Of a stretch of 64,000 bases of DNA, positions 8,501 through 16,048 are shown one piece after another; the stretch's first letter is position 1; every line of letters begins with the position of its first letter. This DNA is from SVEL01 sp045126475 (lineage in GTDB: Bacteria; Bacillota; Clostridia; Lachnospirales; Lachnospiraceae). The DNA lies in contig JBGVOL010000026.1 of NCBI GenBank assembly GCA_045126475.1, forward strand, positions 4,715 to 68,714, in the 5' to 3' direction. A model generated the notes under the pieces. That model did not search any database. It was not told the origin of the DNA and saw only the letters and a list, made by a program, of their open reading frames with translations. The position numbers and the translations under genes were made by a program.

Positions 8501-10123
8501 GTAAGTCTGATTTCACCTCCACCACATCACGATATATATTCTATTGAAGATTTGGCACAGCTTATTTATGACTTAAAGAATGCCAACAAGTATGCGGATA
8601 TTTCCGTAAAGCTTGTATCTGAGGCAGGTGTAGGAACAATTGCGGCAGGTGTTGCAAAGGCAGGAGCGCAGACAGTTCTTATCTCAGGCTATGACGGCGG
8701 TACAGGTGCGGCACCTGAAAGCTCAATCCACAACGCAGGTCTTCCTTGGGAGCTTGGTCTTGCTGAGACACATCAGACACTTATCAAGAACGGTCTTAGA
8801 AACAGAGTACGCATTGAGACAGACGGAAAGCTTATGAGCGGAAGAGATGTTGCAATGGCAGCACTTCTCGGCGCAGAGGAATTCGGCTTTGCCACAGCTC
8901 CACTTGTAACAATGGGCTGTGTAATGATGAGAGTATGTAATCTTGATACATGTCCTGTAGGTGTGGCTACACAGAACCCTGAACTTAGAAAGAGATTTAA
9001 GGGTAAGCCGGAATATGTTGAAAACTTTATGAGATTTATTGCACAGGAGCTTCGTGAGTATATGGCTCGTCTGGGTGTTCATACAATCGACGAGATGGTT
9101 GGAAGAACTGACCTTTTAAAGGTAAAGGAAAATGCAAAGTCTGCCATGGCAGATAAGATGGACCTTAGCCAGATTCTCACAAATCCATATGCAGGAGACG
9201 GCGAGTGCGTAACATATCAGCCGGAGCAGAGCTACGATTTCGGTCTTGAGAATACTCTTGATGAGAAGGTTTTATTGAAGGAGCTTTCATCAGCAGTGAA
9301 GAAGGGAACAAAGGCTTCTATTGATGTGAAGGTCGGAAATACTGACAGAACCTTTGGTACAATTCTCGGTGCTGAGATTACAAGAAATCACAAGGACGGA
9401 CTTCCTGATGATACAATCACAATCAATTGTACAGGAGCAGGCGGACAGAGCTTTGGAGCATTTATTCCAAAGGGTCTTACAATCAATCTCTGCGGTGATA
9501 CAAATGATTACTACGGAAAAGGACTTTCAGGCGGAAAGCTTGTTGTATATCCTCCGAAGAACAGAGGCTACAAGGCAAGTGAGAATATTATTGCAGGAAA
9601 TGTTGCATTATATGGTGCGACAAGCGGTAAGGTATTCATCAACGGTATTGCAGGTGAGAGATTTGCCGTAAGAAATTCAGGTGCTTACGCTGTAGTAGAG
9701 GGCGTAGGAGAGCATGGCTGTGAGTATATGACAGGCGGCAGGGTTGTTGTACTTGGAAGAACAGGAAAGAACTTTGCAGCCGGCATGAGCGGAGGTATTG
9801 CTTATGTTCTTGACGAGGACAGCCACCTTTACAGAAACCTTAATAAGGAAATGATTTCTATCGAAAAGGTAGAGAGCAAATACGATATTATGGAGCTTAA
9901 GGAGATGATAGCCGAGCATGTTGAGGCTACGGGCTCAGAGAGAGGAAAGCAGGTTCTTGATGCATTCGATGAGTATCTTCCTAAGTTTAAGAAGATTATT
10001 CCAAATGATTATAAGAAGATGATTGCCCTTTCTGCAAAGTTTGAGGAGAAGGGCATGGACAGTGAACAGGCACAGATGGAGGCATTCTATGAGAGCTTCC
10101 AGATGAAAGGAACGGAGGTGTAG
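5579..10123 (+). CDS. gltB: Glutamate synthase large subunit GltB
   Basis: Transfers the amide of glutamine to 2-oxoglutarate, giving two glutamates (GOGAT), in complex with GltD. The class II glutaminase nucleophile is Cys17 in HENCGIGAVV, implying removal of a 16-residue propeptide. The central and FMN-binding synthase domains follow, with the 3Fe-4S cysteines in CNLDTCPVG. The C-terminal parallel beta-helix (GXGXC) domain contains repeated GG-rich turns. At 1514 aa it is full length. Translation is coupled to pyrG through a 1-nt overlap, and GGAGG lies inside the pyrG end. Confidence 0.97.
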   Translation: MSENQGLYRQQFEHENCGIGAVVNSKGIKSHKTVENALHIVENLEHRAGKDAEGKTGDGVGILLQICHSFFERECAKLGFAIGKEREYGIAQVFFPSDELKFKQAKKMFEIIVDKEGLEILGYREVPVFDNVLGSKARECMPHIVQIFIKKPLNVEKGLEFDRKLYIARREFEQSNDNTYVVSMSSRTIVYKGMFLVGQLRTFYADLQDKAYESAIALVHSRFSTNTNPSWERAHPNRFIVHNGEINTIRGNADKMLAREETMKSELLEGELHKILPVVDTKGSDSAMLDNTLEFLVMSGMELPLAVMITIPEPWSNNKTLSDDERDFYQYYATMMEPWDGPASIVFSDGDLVGAVLDRNGLRPSRYYVLKNGDVILASEVGVLELPEEEIVLKERLHPGKMLLVDTTKGKIYNDDEVKEMYITKQPYGEWLDSNLVELRDLKIPNKRVESYDDTQRKQLQKAFGYTYEEYKNSIRNMAINGSEAIAAMGTDIPLAALSEHEPPLFDYFKQLFAQVTNPPIDAIREEIVTSTTIYVGKKGNLLEEKAENCQVLKIHNPILTNTDMLKIKEMKREGFKVSVVPITYYKSTKLERAIDRLFVEVDKAYSDGANILVLSDRGVDENHVPMPSLLAVSAVHQHLVRTKKQTSLALILESGEPREVHHFATLLGYGACAVNPYLAQDTIQELIDAHLIDKDYNAAVNDYNSAIIHGIVKIASKMGISTIQSYQGAKIFEAIGISEEVVDKYFSGTVSRVGGINMEDIERQVESRHSKAFDPLGLETDFSLDSVGKHKRRSGGEEHRYNPQTIHALQQSTWTGDYNLFKQYTAMVDGEQCGYLRSLMDFNYPKEGISIDEVESVDEIVKRFKTGAMSYGSISREAHETLAIAMNHLHGKSNTGEGGESDDRLDSAGSDEDRCSAIKQVASGRFGVTSRYLVSAKEIQIKMAQGAKPGEGGHLPAKKVYPWVAKTRHSTPGVSLISPPPHHDIYSIEDLAQLIYDLKNANKYADISVKLVSEAGVGTIAAGVAKAGAQTVLISGYDGGTGAAPESSIHNAGLPWELGLAETHQTLIKNGLRNRVRIETDGKLMSGRDVAMAALLGAEEFGFATAPLVTMGCVMMRVCNLDTCPVGVATQNPELRKRFKGKPEYVENFMRFIAQELREYMARLGVHTIDEMVGRTDLLKVKENAKSAMADKMDLSQILTNPYAGDGECVTYQPEQSYDFGLENTLDEKVLLKELSSAVKKGTKASIDVKVGNTDRTFGTILGAEITRNHKDGLPDDTITINCTGAGGQSFGAFIPKGLTINLCGDTNDYYGKGLSGGKLVVYPPKNRGYKASENIIAGNVALYGATSGKVFINGIAGERFAVRNSGAYAVVEGVGEHGCEYMTGGRVVVLGRTGKNFAAGMSGGIAYVLDEDSHLYRNLNKEMISIEKVESKYDIMELKEMIAEHVEATGSERGKQVLDAFDEYLPKFKKIIPNDYKKMIALSAKFEEKGMDSEQAQMEAFYESFQMKGTEV

Positions 10124-10127
10124 GAAG

Positions 10128-11615
10128 ATGGGAAAAGCAACAGGATTTTTAGAGTACGAGAGAAAGACTGCGGCAGCAGAACAGCCTTTAGAGAGAATAA
10201 AGCATTTCAATGAATTCCATACACCGCTGTCATTGGAGGAACAGCAGAAGCAGGGCGCCCGCTGTATGGAGTGCGGCGTGCCGTTCTGCCAGAGCGGTGA
10301 TATGATTGCCGGTATGGCTTCAGGCTGTCCGCTTCACAATCTTGTACCGGAGACAAATGAGCTTGTGTACAGCGGAAACTGGAAGCATGCTTATGAGAGA
10401 CTTACAAAGACTCATTGTTTCCCTGAGTTTACATGCCGTGTGTGTCCTGCACTTTGTGAGGCTGCATGTACATGTAATATAAACGGTAAGCCGGTGGCTA
10501 CTAAGGAAAATGAGAGAGCCATCATTGAGACTGCATATAAGAATGGCTGGGTTCAGGCAAAGCCGCCGAAGGTAAGAACAGGAAAGACAGTTGCCGTAGT
10601 CGGAAGCGGCCCGGCAGGTCTTGCTGCAGCTTACTGGCTTAACAGAAGAGGCCACAATGTAACTGTATTTGAGAGACATGACAGAGTGGGAGGACTTCTC
10701 CGCTACGGTATACCTAACATGAAGCTTGAGAAAAGTGTCATAGACAGAAGAATAGCTCTCATGGAGGAGGAAGGTGTAGTCTTTAAGACAGGAATTAATG
10801 TTGGAAAGGACATTACGGCAAAGGAACTGACATCACAGTTTGACAGGGTAATCCTTGCCTGTGGTGCTTCAAATCCGAGAGATATAAATGTTCCGGGAAG
10901 GGACAGCGGAAACATTTATTTTGCAGTTGATTACCTTACCTCTGTAACAAAGAGTCTTCTTGACTCTGAGTTCAAGGACGGAAAGGCAATTTCGGCAAAC
11001 GGTAAACACGTACTTGTAATCGGTGGCGGTGACACAGGTAATGACTGTGTGGGAACTGCAATTCGTCAGGGCGCAAAGTCGGTTACACAGCTTGAGATGA
11101 TGCCAAAGCCGCCTGTGTGCAGGGCTGAGTCAAATCCATGGCCACAGTGGCCGAAGGTCTTAAAGACTGATTACGGTCAGGAGGAGGCTATCGCTGTATT
11201 TGGCAGTGACCCAAGAATTTACCAGACTACCGTTAAGGAGTTTGTAAAGGACAAGAGCGGTAAGGTAAAGAAGGCTGTCATCGTAAACCTTGAGCCGAAG
11301 AAGGACGAGAAGACAGGCAGAATGATGATGGTTCCTGTAGAGGGAAGCGAGAAGACCATTAATGCCGAGCTTGTTCTCATCGCTGCAGGCTTCCTTGGAA
11401 GTGAGAAGTATGTAACTGATGATTTCAAGGTTGCACTTGACGGCAGAACAAATGTGGAAACTGCAAAGGACAGCTACGAGACAAGCGTCAAAAATATATT
11501 TACCGCAGGTGATATGCACAGGGGACAGTCCCTGGTTGTATGGGCTATACAGGAAGGAAGAAGTGTGGCCAAGGCGGTGGATGAATCGCTGATGAAGTAT
11601 AGTAATTTGATGTAG
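10128..11615 (+). CDS. gltD: Glutamate synthase small subunit GltD
   Basis: NAD(P)H-dependent FAD/Fe-S partner of GltB that supplies electrons for glutamate synthesis. The N-terminal region carries two cysteine clusters for 4Fe-4S centres (CMECGVPFC and CRVCPALCEAACTC). Two dinucleotide-binding folds follow: AVVGSGPAGLAAAYWL for FAD and VLVIGGGDTGNDC for NAD(P)H. At 495 aa it is normal length. It starts 4 nt after gltB, preceded by GGAGGTGTAGGAAG. The stop codon directly abuts a truncated interspersed repeat (11616), so the 3' end of the operon has been a repeat insertion point. Confidence 0.97.
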   Translation: MGKATGFLEYERKTAAAEQPLERIKHFNEFHTPLSLEEQQKQGARCMECGVPFCQSGDMIAGMASGCPLHNLVPETNELVYSGNWKHAYERLTKTHCFPEFTCRVCPALCEAACTCNINGKPVATKENERAIIETAYKNGWVQAKPPKVRTGKTVAVVGSGPAGLAAAYWLNRRGHNVTVFERHDRVGGLLRYGIPNMKLEKSVIDRRIALMEEEGVVFKTGINVGKDITAKELTSQFDRVILACGASNPRDINVPGRDSGNIYFAVDYLTSVTKSLLDSEFKDGKAISANGKHVLVIGGGDTGNDCVGTAIRQGAKSVTQLEMMPKPPVCRAESNPWPQWPKVLKTDYGQEEAIAVFGSDPRIYQTTVKEFVKDKSGKVKKAVIVNLEPKKDEKTGRMMMVPVEGSEKTINAELVLIAAGFLGSEKYVTDDFKVALDGRTNVETAKDSYETSVKNIFTAGDMHRGQSLVVWAIQEGRSVAKAVDESLMKYSNLM

Positions 11616-11676
11616 TGGCGCCAGCCGCATAGCGGATGGGTTTTACAAATGCAGGCGGAAGGTCTGTGAATAGTAT
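11616..11676 (+). repeat. Partial copy of the MITE-like element at 23569
   Basis: About 60 bp immediately after the gltD stop codon matches, in the opposite orientation, the left part of the 23569-23761 element. Shared blocks are GCATAGCGGATGGGTTTTAC, AATGCAGG and CTGTGAATAGTA. Only one terminal inverted repeat (CTGTGAATAGTA, 11663-11674) is present, so this is a truncated or decayed copy. Confidence 0.75.
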
Positions 11677-11696
11677 GCTCATATAATTGCAAAGAG

Positions 11697-11739
11697 AAAA
11701 AGCATGTTTTATCAAATACTTGATGAAATATGCTTTTTT
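11697..11739 (+). terminator. Terminator of pyrG-gltB-gltD
   Basis: A 19-bp stem with two G-U pairs and an ATAC loop (arms starting AAAAAGCATG and ending ATGCTTTTT) runs into T6. It is the only strong hairpin between gltD and the next gene. The rest of 11740-11912 shows no clear promoter. It holds a 21-codon ORF (MQYDKILEFM..., 11838-11903) abutting the next ribosome site, which may be a remnant or a tiny leader ORF. Confidence 0.8.
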
Positions 11740-11912
11740 AATTATAATAATAAAAGGTTTATAAATATCAGATGATGAAGGAAACTGTCGCTTTCTTTTA
11801 AGAAAAGCGGCGATAAAAAAATAACTAAAAAGACACAAATGCAGTATGACAAAATTCTTGAATTTATGGAAGATGGAAAAGAGTATGGATTCATAAAGAG
11901 ATAGGAGGACAT

Positions 11913-12929
11913 ATGAGAAAAGAGGCATCTGTAGAACAATGGAAAGTATTATATGAGGCAGCAACACGCATTAAGGAACTGAAACCATGGGAAAAGTTCT
12001 GGGATATGGATTTAATCGGCATCAGATATGGAACTGAAGAGGATATAGTTTTCTTCAGTATACTGGGACGAGGCGGAGATTGTTATGGAATATCCGTCTA
12101 TGAAGGATACGAGGGATTGAATAGTTTCCTCATGATTACCATGCAGGAGAGTCTGAATCTGGCTTCGGAATATGTAATGTTTAATCAAAGAACGCTTACC
12201 TGTTATTGGGGAAATCGTGATGAATTGTCACAGAAACAAAGAAAAATTATTAAGGATTTGGGATATACATACCGTGGAAAAAATCAATGGCTGTATTTTA
12301 TGTCCTTTGAGCCGGGATATTATCCATACAATATGGATGAGGAAGAAGTATTGCGCATGAGTGAATATTTGCAGGATTTGGAACTGGCACTGCGTTATTA
12401 TGATGAAAAAGACATGCATGTTGATTTTGAAACAGGAAACATGTTTCTGTTTTCGTTTGATAAGGATAAACAAACATGGAGTTTTGGTGAAGAGCCACTG
12501 CCTTTTACAGCGTTTAAATTCGGAAATTTACTTATTACAGATAAAGAGTTACTTTCAGACCTGGCGAAAGTTCCGAAATGCAATGCTGTTTTGGAGGCAG
12601 ATGTATCTGTGTTGGGCGCATCTGTTTCGGATAAAAAATATGATCGTCCCGCAAATCCGGCACTGTCATTATTAGGTGATGCGAATACAGGAACTATCAT
12701 CAAGTTTGAAATGTTGGAACCGGAGGACGACGCGATAGCAATGCTGGCGGAAATACTGGTTGGTTTTATATTTCAATTTGGAGCACCGAAGGAGGTAAGG
12801 GTGTCTAATGTAATTGTTGAAGCCGGACTTGAACAAATATGTAATGTGTGTGGAGTTAAGCTTCGCAGAGTAAAAAGATTGCAGGGATTGGATGAATTTA
12901 AACAAAGCATACATAGATTTAGTTTATAA
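11913..12929 (+). CDS. Protein of unknown function (DUF7309/DUF6930-like)
   Basis: A soluble 338-aa protein with no signal peptide or membrane segment. The N-terminal half (WKVLYEAATRIKELKPWEKFWDMD) and the C-terminal half (about residues 235-330, with VRVSNVIVEAGLEQICNVCGVKL) resemble what I recall as the DUF7309 and DUF6930 domains, often found together in Firmicutes and sometimes beside SEC-C or pRiA4b ORF3-like proteins. No catalytic motif is evident. The start follows GGAGG with 6-nt spacing. It stands alone between the gltD terminator and a kinase gene. I can offer no function, and the domain names are from memory and unverified. Confidence 0.75.
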   Translation: MRKEASVEQWKVLYEAATRIKELKPWEKFWDMDLIGIRYGTEEDIVFFSILGRGGDCYGISVYEGYEGLNSFLMITMQESLNLASEYVMFNQRTLTCYWGNRDELSQKQRKIIKDLGYTYRGKNQWLYFMSFEPGYYPYNMDEEEVLRMSEYLQDLELALRYYDEKDMHVDFETGNMFLFSFDKDKQTWSFGEEPLPFTAFKFGNLLITDKELLSDLAKVPKCNAVLEADVSVLGASVSDKKYDRPANPALSLLGDANTGTIIKFEMLEPEDDAIAMLAEILVGFIFQFGAPKEVRVSNVIVEAGLEQICNVCGVKLRRVKRLQGLDEFKQSIHRFSL

Positions 12930-13033
12930 TAGCTACAAATATGAGTAGGAATAACGTATTTTTTGCGAAAACATATTTTGAAATGCAAAATATGGCATAA
13001 GCCGGATAGAACTCATATTTCGCGGGGGTACAA

Positions 13034-13936
13034 ATGAATAAGAAAATAGTTGAAAAAACATTAATCGAAAAAGGGTGGTCACACGACAAGAAGTACTGTG
13101 TCACCGATGAAAAAGGGAAAAAGTATCTGCTTCGTATTTCACCTATGGAAGAGCTTGAAAGTAAAAAAGCAGAATTTAAAAACATGAAGCAGGTTTATAA
13201 ATTGGGTATTCCTATGTGTGAACCAATAGAATTCGGCACATGTGAAGAAGGTGTATATTCGCTGCAAGGCTGGATTGAGGGTCAGGACGCAGAAGAAGTT
13301 ATCCCGACGCTTTCGGACAAACAGGCGTATGCTTATGGACTAAAAGCGGGGGAAATTCTTAAGAAGATTCACTCTATTCCCGCACCGGAAAATGTGGAGG
13401 ATTGGGAAATATTTTTTAATCGAAAAATAGACAGAAAAATTGAGATGTATAATAAGTGCCAATTGAAATATGAAAATGGTGAGGCATTTATTAATCATAT
13501 AGAGGCAAATCGCCATTTGCTGAAAAATCGTCCGCAAACTTATCAGCACGGAGATTATCATATTGGGAATCTGATGATTGATAATAAAGGGAATCTGGTA
13601 GTGATTGATTTTAACAGAAATGATTATGGAGATCCCTGGGAAGAATTTAACCGAATTGTCTGGTGTGCTCAAGTCTCGCCTTTATTTGCAACAGGAATGG
13701 TTGATGGCTATTTTGACGGTAATGTACCGATGGATTTTTGGAATCTGCTTGCACTGTATATTTCCAGCAATACATTGTCGTCATTGCCATGGGCAGTTCC
13801 CTTTGGACAGCGCCAGATTGATGTGATGGTTAATCAGGCAAACGACATTTTGCAATGGTATGATGGAATGAGGAATCCGGTACCTAACTGGTATGATACA
13901 GGGGGACGCTCCTTGATACAGGGGGACGCTTCCTGA
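13034..13936 (+). CDS. Aminoglycoside phosphotransferase (APH)-family kinase
   Basis: A small-molecule kinase fold, 300 aa. The catalytic loop is QHGDYHIGNLM (HxDxxxxN) and the Mg-binding segment is VIDFNRNDYGDPWEEF. An N-terminal beta-rich ATP lobe (KKYLLRISPMEE) precedes them. Related enzymes act on aminoglycosides, macrolides or metabolites such as choline or homoserine, so the substrate cannot be assigned and resistance should not be assumed. The last 14 or so codons lie inside the 20-bp tandem repeat at 13895, so the native C-terminus has probably been replaced by repeat-encoded residues (GGRSLIQGDAS). The start follows GCGGGGG weakly. The upstream 100 bp have no strong promoter. Confidence 0.85.
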   Translation: MNKKIVEKTLIEKGWSHDKKYCVTDEKGKKYLLRISPMEELESKKAEFKNMKQVYKLGIPMCEPIEFGTCEEGVYSLQGWIEGQDAEEVIPTLSDKQAYAYGLKAGEILKKIHSIPAPENVEDWEIFFNRKIDRKIEMYNKCQLKYENGEAFINHIEANRHLLKNRPQTYQHGDYHIGNLMIDNKGNLVVIDFNRNDYGDPWEEFNRIVWCAQVSPLFATGMVDGYFDGNVPMDFWNLLALYISSNTLSSLPWAVPFGQRQIDVMVNQANDILQWYDGMRNPVPNWYDTGGRSLIQGDAS

Positions 13937-13974
13937 TACAGGGGGACGCTTCCTGATACGGAAGAACCGTCCCC
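13895..13974. repeat. Four-unit 20-bp tandem repeat element, copy 1
   Basis: Three units of GATACAGGGGGACGCTYCYT at 13895, 13915 and 13935 are followed by a divergent fourth unit ending AGAACCGTCCCC (13955-13974). The GGGGACG of each unit is complementary to the CGTCCCC in the last unit, so a transcript could fold one of three alternative hairpins. The same four-unit layout occurs at 17391. The element overlaps the 3' end of the kinase gene and lies just upstream of the glnA promoter. It is not a CRISPR array because there are no spacers. Confidence 0.9.
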
Positions 13975-13982
13975 AAAAAGTA

Positions 13983-14074
13983 TTGACAAGAAAAAACTCA
14001 ACCGCTATAATACAAAACATAAAAGGCAAAGGCGTCTTTATACGGAATAACTCTGTATAAAGACGCCCTTTTTT
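13983..14074 (+). promoter_or_regulatory. glnA promoter and attenuator leader
   Basis: A full-consensus promoter is present: TTGACA (13983-13988), 17-bp spacer, TATAAT (14006-14011). Transcription should begin near 14018 with CATAAAAGGCAAAGGCGTC, nearly identical to the start of the glnN transcript. A 16-bp hairpin (14031-14067, arms starting GGCGTCTTTATAC, AUAAC loop) runs into T6 (14069-14074), an intrinsic terminator before the glnA ribosome site. The strong promoter plus terminator implies control by regulated readthrough. Confidence 0.85.
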
Positions 14075-14094
14075 AGTAAGAAAGGAAATGTGAT

Positions 14095-15420
14095 ATGACA
14101 AATTATAGCAAAGCAGAGATACTTCAGATGGTTGAAGATGAGGGTGTCCAGTTCATTCGTCTTCAGTTTACGGGTTTGTTCGGAGTATTGAAAAATATAG
14201 CGATACCGGCGAGCAGACTGTGCAAGGCACTTGATAACCGCTGCAGCATAGATAAGGCAGCACTTGATGGATTTTCGGACGGTGAGGAGACCAATTTGTA
14301 TTTGAGGCCTGACCTTAATACGTTCAGTATTCTTCCGTGGAGACCGCAGCAGGGGAAGGTTGCAAGATTCCTTTGTGACGTTGTGGACGAAAACGGACAG
14401 GAATATGAGGGAAGTTCGCGGTATATATTAAAGAAGGTAGTAGAGAAAGCCGCAGAAAAGGGATATACATTAAATATAAATCCTGAATGCGAGTTTTATT
14501 TATTTCATGTTGATGATAACGGACTGCCTACAACAATTACCCATGAAAAGGCGGGGTATCTTGATACATCACCTGTTGATTTGGGTGAAAATACAAGGCG
14601 TGACATTATATTGTCCCTTGAGGATATGGGATATGAGATTGATTCATCACATCATGAGATTGCACCTGCACAGCATGAGATAGATTTTACATTTGAAAAT
14701 GCCATGAAGACGGCAGATAAGATAATGACATTTAAGATGGCAGTAAGAACAATCGCAAAAAGGTATGGACTTCAGGCAACATTTATGCCAAAGCCAAAGG
14801 CGGGAAGCAATGGCTCAGGAATGCATGTCAATATGCGCCTAATGAAGGACGGAAGAAATGTTTTGGCAGATGAAAACGGCGAACTTAGCAGTGAGGGTAA
14901 GGCGTTTATGGCAGGTATACTTAATCATATACCGGGTATGACGGCAGTGCTTAATCCGCTGGTCAATTCATATAAAAGGCTTGTGCCGGGTACGGGAGCA
15001 CCTTCTGATGTGACCTGGTCAAGAAAACAGAGGAGCGCGCTTATCCATGTGAGAAAGCAGATGGGAGGAGCACTTGATTTAGAACTTAGAAGTCCGGATG
15101 CCGCATCTGATCCGTATCTTGTATTTGCCCTTTGTCTGGCAGCAGGTATGGACGGAATAGAAAATAAAACAGAGGCACCTGCAGAACTTACGGAAGACAT
15201 ACGAAATTTGTCGGAAGAAGAAAAGATAGACAGAGGCATAGAAAGTCTGCCGGAGAATCTTGGAGAGGCATTAAAAGCCATGAAAAAGGATAAACTGGTA
15301 TGTGATACACTTGGGTCAGAATTTGCCGAAGGATACATGAAGGCAAAGAGAAAAGAGTGGAAGGGCTATCTTGAACAGATTTCTGAATGGGAATTAGAAA
15401 GATACCTTTATCTTGTATAA
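14095..15420 (+). CDS. glnA: Glutamine synthetase type I GlnA
   Basis: Makes glutamine from glutamate, ammonia and ATP. The 441 aa length and motifs fit the short GSI-alpha type: EFYLFHVD, the ATP/glutamate-binding HHEIAPAQHEIDF, the GSNGSGMHVN loop, and the C-terminal LELRSPDAASDPYL. No adenylylation-type Tyr loop was recognised, as expected for GSI-alpha enzymes. The start ATG follows AAAGGAAATGTGAT. It leads an apparently continuous rightward operon with an ANTAR regulator (33 bp gap), aspS2, dapL and gatCAB, so glutamine supply is cotranscribed with its own regulator and with glutamine-dependent tRNA amidation. Confidence 0.96.
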   Translation: MTNYSKAEILQMVEDEGVQFIRLQFTGLFGVLKNIAIPASRLCKALDNRCSIDKAALDGFSDGEETNLYLRPDLNTFSILPWRPQQGKVARFLCDVVDENGQEYEGSSRYILKKVVEKAAEKGYTLNINPECEFYLFHVDDNGLPTTITHEKAGYLDTSPVDLGENTRRDIILSLEDMGYEIDSSHHEIAPAQHEIDFTFENAMKTADKIMTFKMAVRTIAKRYGLQATFMPKPKAGSNGSGMHVNMRLMKDGRNVLADENGELSSEGKAFMAGILNHIPGMTAVLNPLVNSYKRLVPGTGAPSDVTWSRKQRSALIHVRKQMGGALDLELRSPDAASDPYLVFALCLAAGMDGIENKTEAPAELTEDIRNLSEEEKIDRGIESLPENLGEALKAMKKDKLVCDTLGSEFAEGYMKAKRKEWKGYLEQISEWELERYLYLV

Positions 15421-15453
15421 TAGACATGCGCTATTAAAAGATGGAGGCGGCAT

Positions 15454-16002
15454 ATGAGTACGGTTGTAATAGTATTACAGAAACTGGAGGATTCAAAGAA
15501 AATCCAAAAGATTCTTATGAATCATGGATATACCGGGGTATTCACTTGTGCGACTGCAGCTTTAGCAATTCAGGAAATCAGTAATCACAGTCACGGGCTT
15601 GTTATCAGTGGTTACAGATTATCGGATATGTACTATCTGGATTTGAAGGAAAGTCTTCCTCAGAATTTTGAACTTCTTCTTATAGGCCCTCCAAATGTAG
15701 TAAGCGAGGCGGGGGCAGGAGAGTTGTCACTTACAACACCACTAAAGGTATTTGACCTGGTAAACACAGTTCAGATGATACTTGGTCAGATAGAGTGGCG
15801 TATCAAAAAGGAGAAAAAGAAGAAGGTCAGAACTGAGCAGGATGAGATGTATATAAGGAATGCGAAATGTCTTCTGATGGAGAGAAATCATCTGACAGAG
15901 GAGGAGGCATTCAGGTACATCCAGAAAAGCAGTATGAATAATAGTACAAATATGGTTGAGACTGCACAGATGATTTTGACATTGTTATACGAGGAAGCAT
16001 AA
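15454..16002 (+). CDS. ANTAR-domain transcription antiterminator (NitR-like)
   Basis: A 182-aa two-domain protein. Residues 1-112 resemble a response-regulator receiver, but the phosphoacceptor Asp is missing (LVISGYRLSD where an Asp is expected), so it is a pseudo-receiver. A basic linker (IKKEKKKKVR) leads to a C-terminal ANTAR domain (about 125-182: MYIRNAKCLLMERNHLTEEEAFRYIQ). ANTAR domains bind small RNA hairpins and prevent termination. A glnA-linked member (NitR) has been described in solventogenic clostridia. Its place directly after glnA, and the terminator leaders before glnA, glnN and pyrG, make nitrogen antitermination the likely role. The activating signal is unknown. Confidence 0.9.
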   Translation: MSTVVIVLQKLEDSKKIQKILMNHGYTGVFTCATAALAIQEISNHSHGLVISGYRLSDMYYLDLKESLPQNFELLLIGPPNVVSEAGAGELSLTTPLKVFDLVNTVQMILGQIEWRIKKEKKKKVRTEQDEMYIRNAKCLLMERNHLTEEEAFRYIQKSSMNNSTNMVETAQMILTLLYEEA

Positions 16003-16048
16003 TTTTAGGGAAATATGCAGGACATAAAATGGCAAGGAGGATGTGGAT

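Noticed and set aside
11838..11903. 21-codon ORF MQYDKILEFM... before the DUF7309-like gene
   Set aside because: It has no ribosome site and no recognised relatives. It is kept only as a note under the terminator entry, as it may be a gene remnant.
13034..13936. Aminoglycoside resistance gene
   Set aside because: Only the general APH kinase fold is visible. Many members act on metabolites, so a resistance phenotype should not be claimed.
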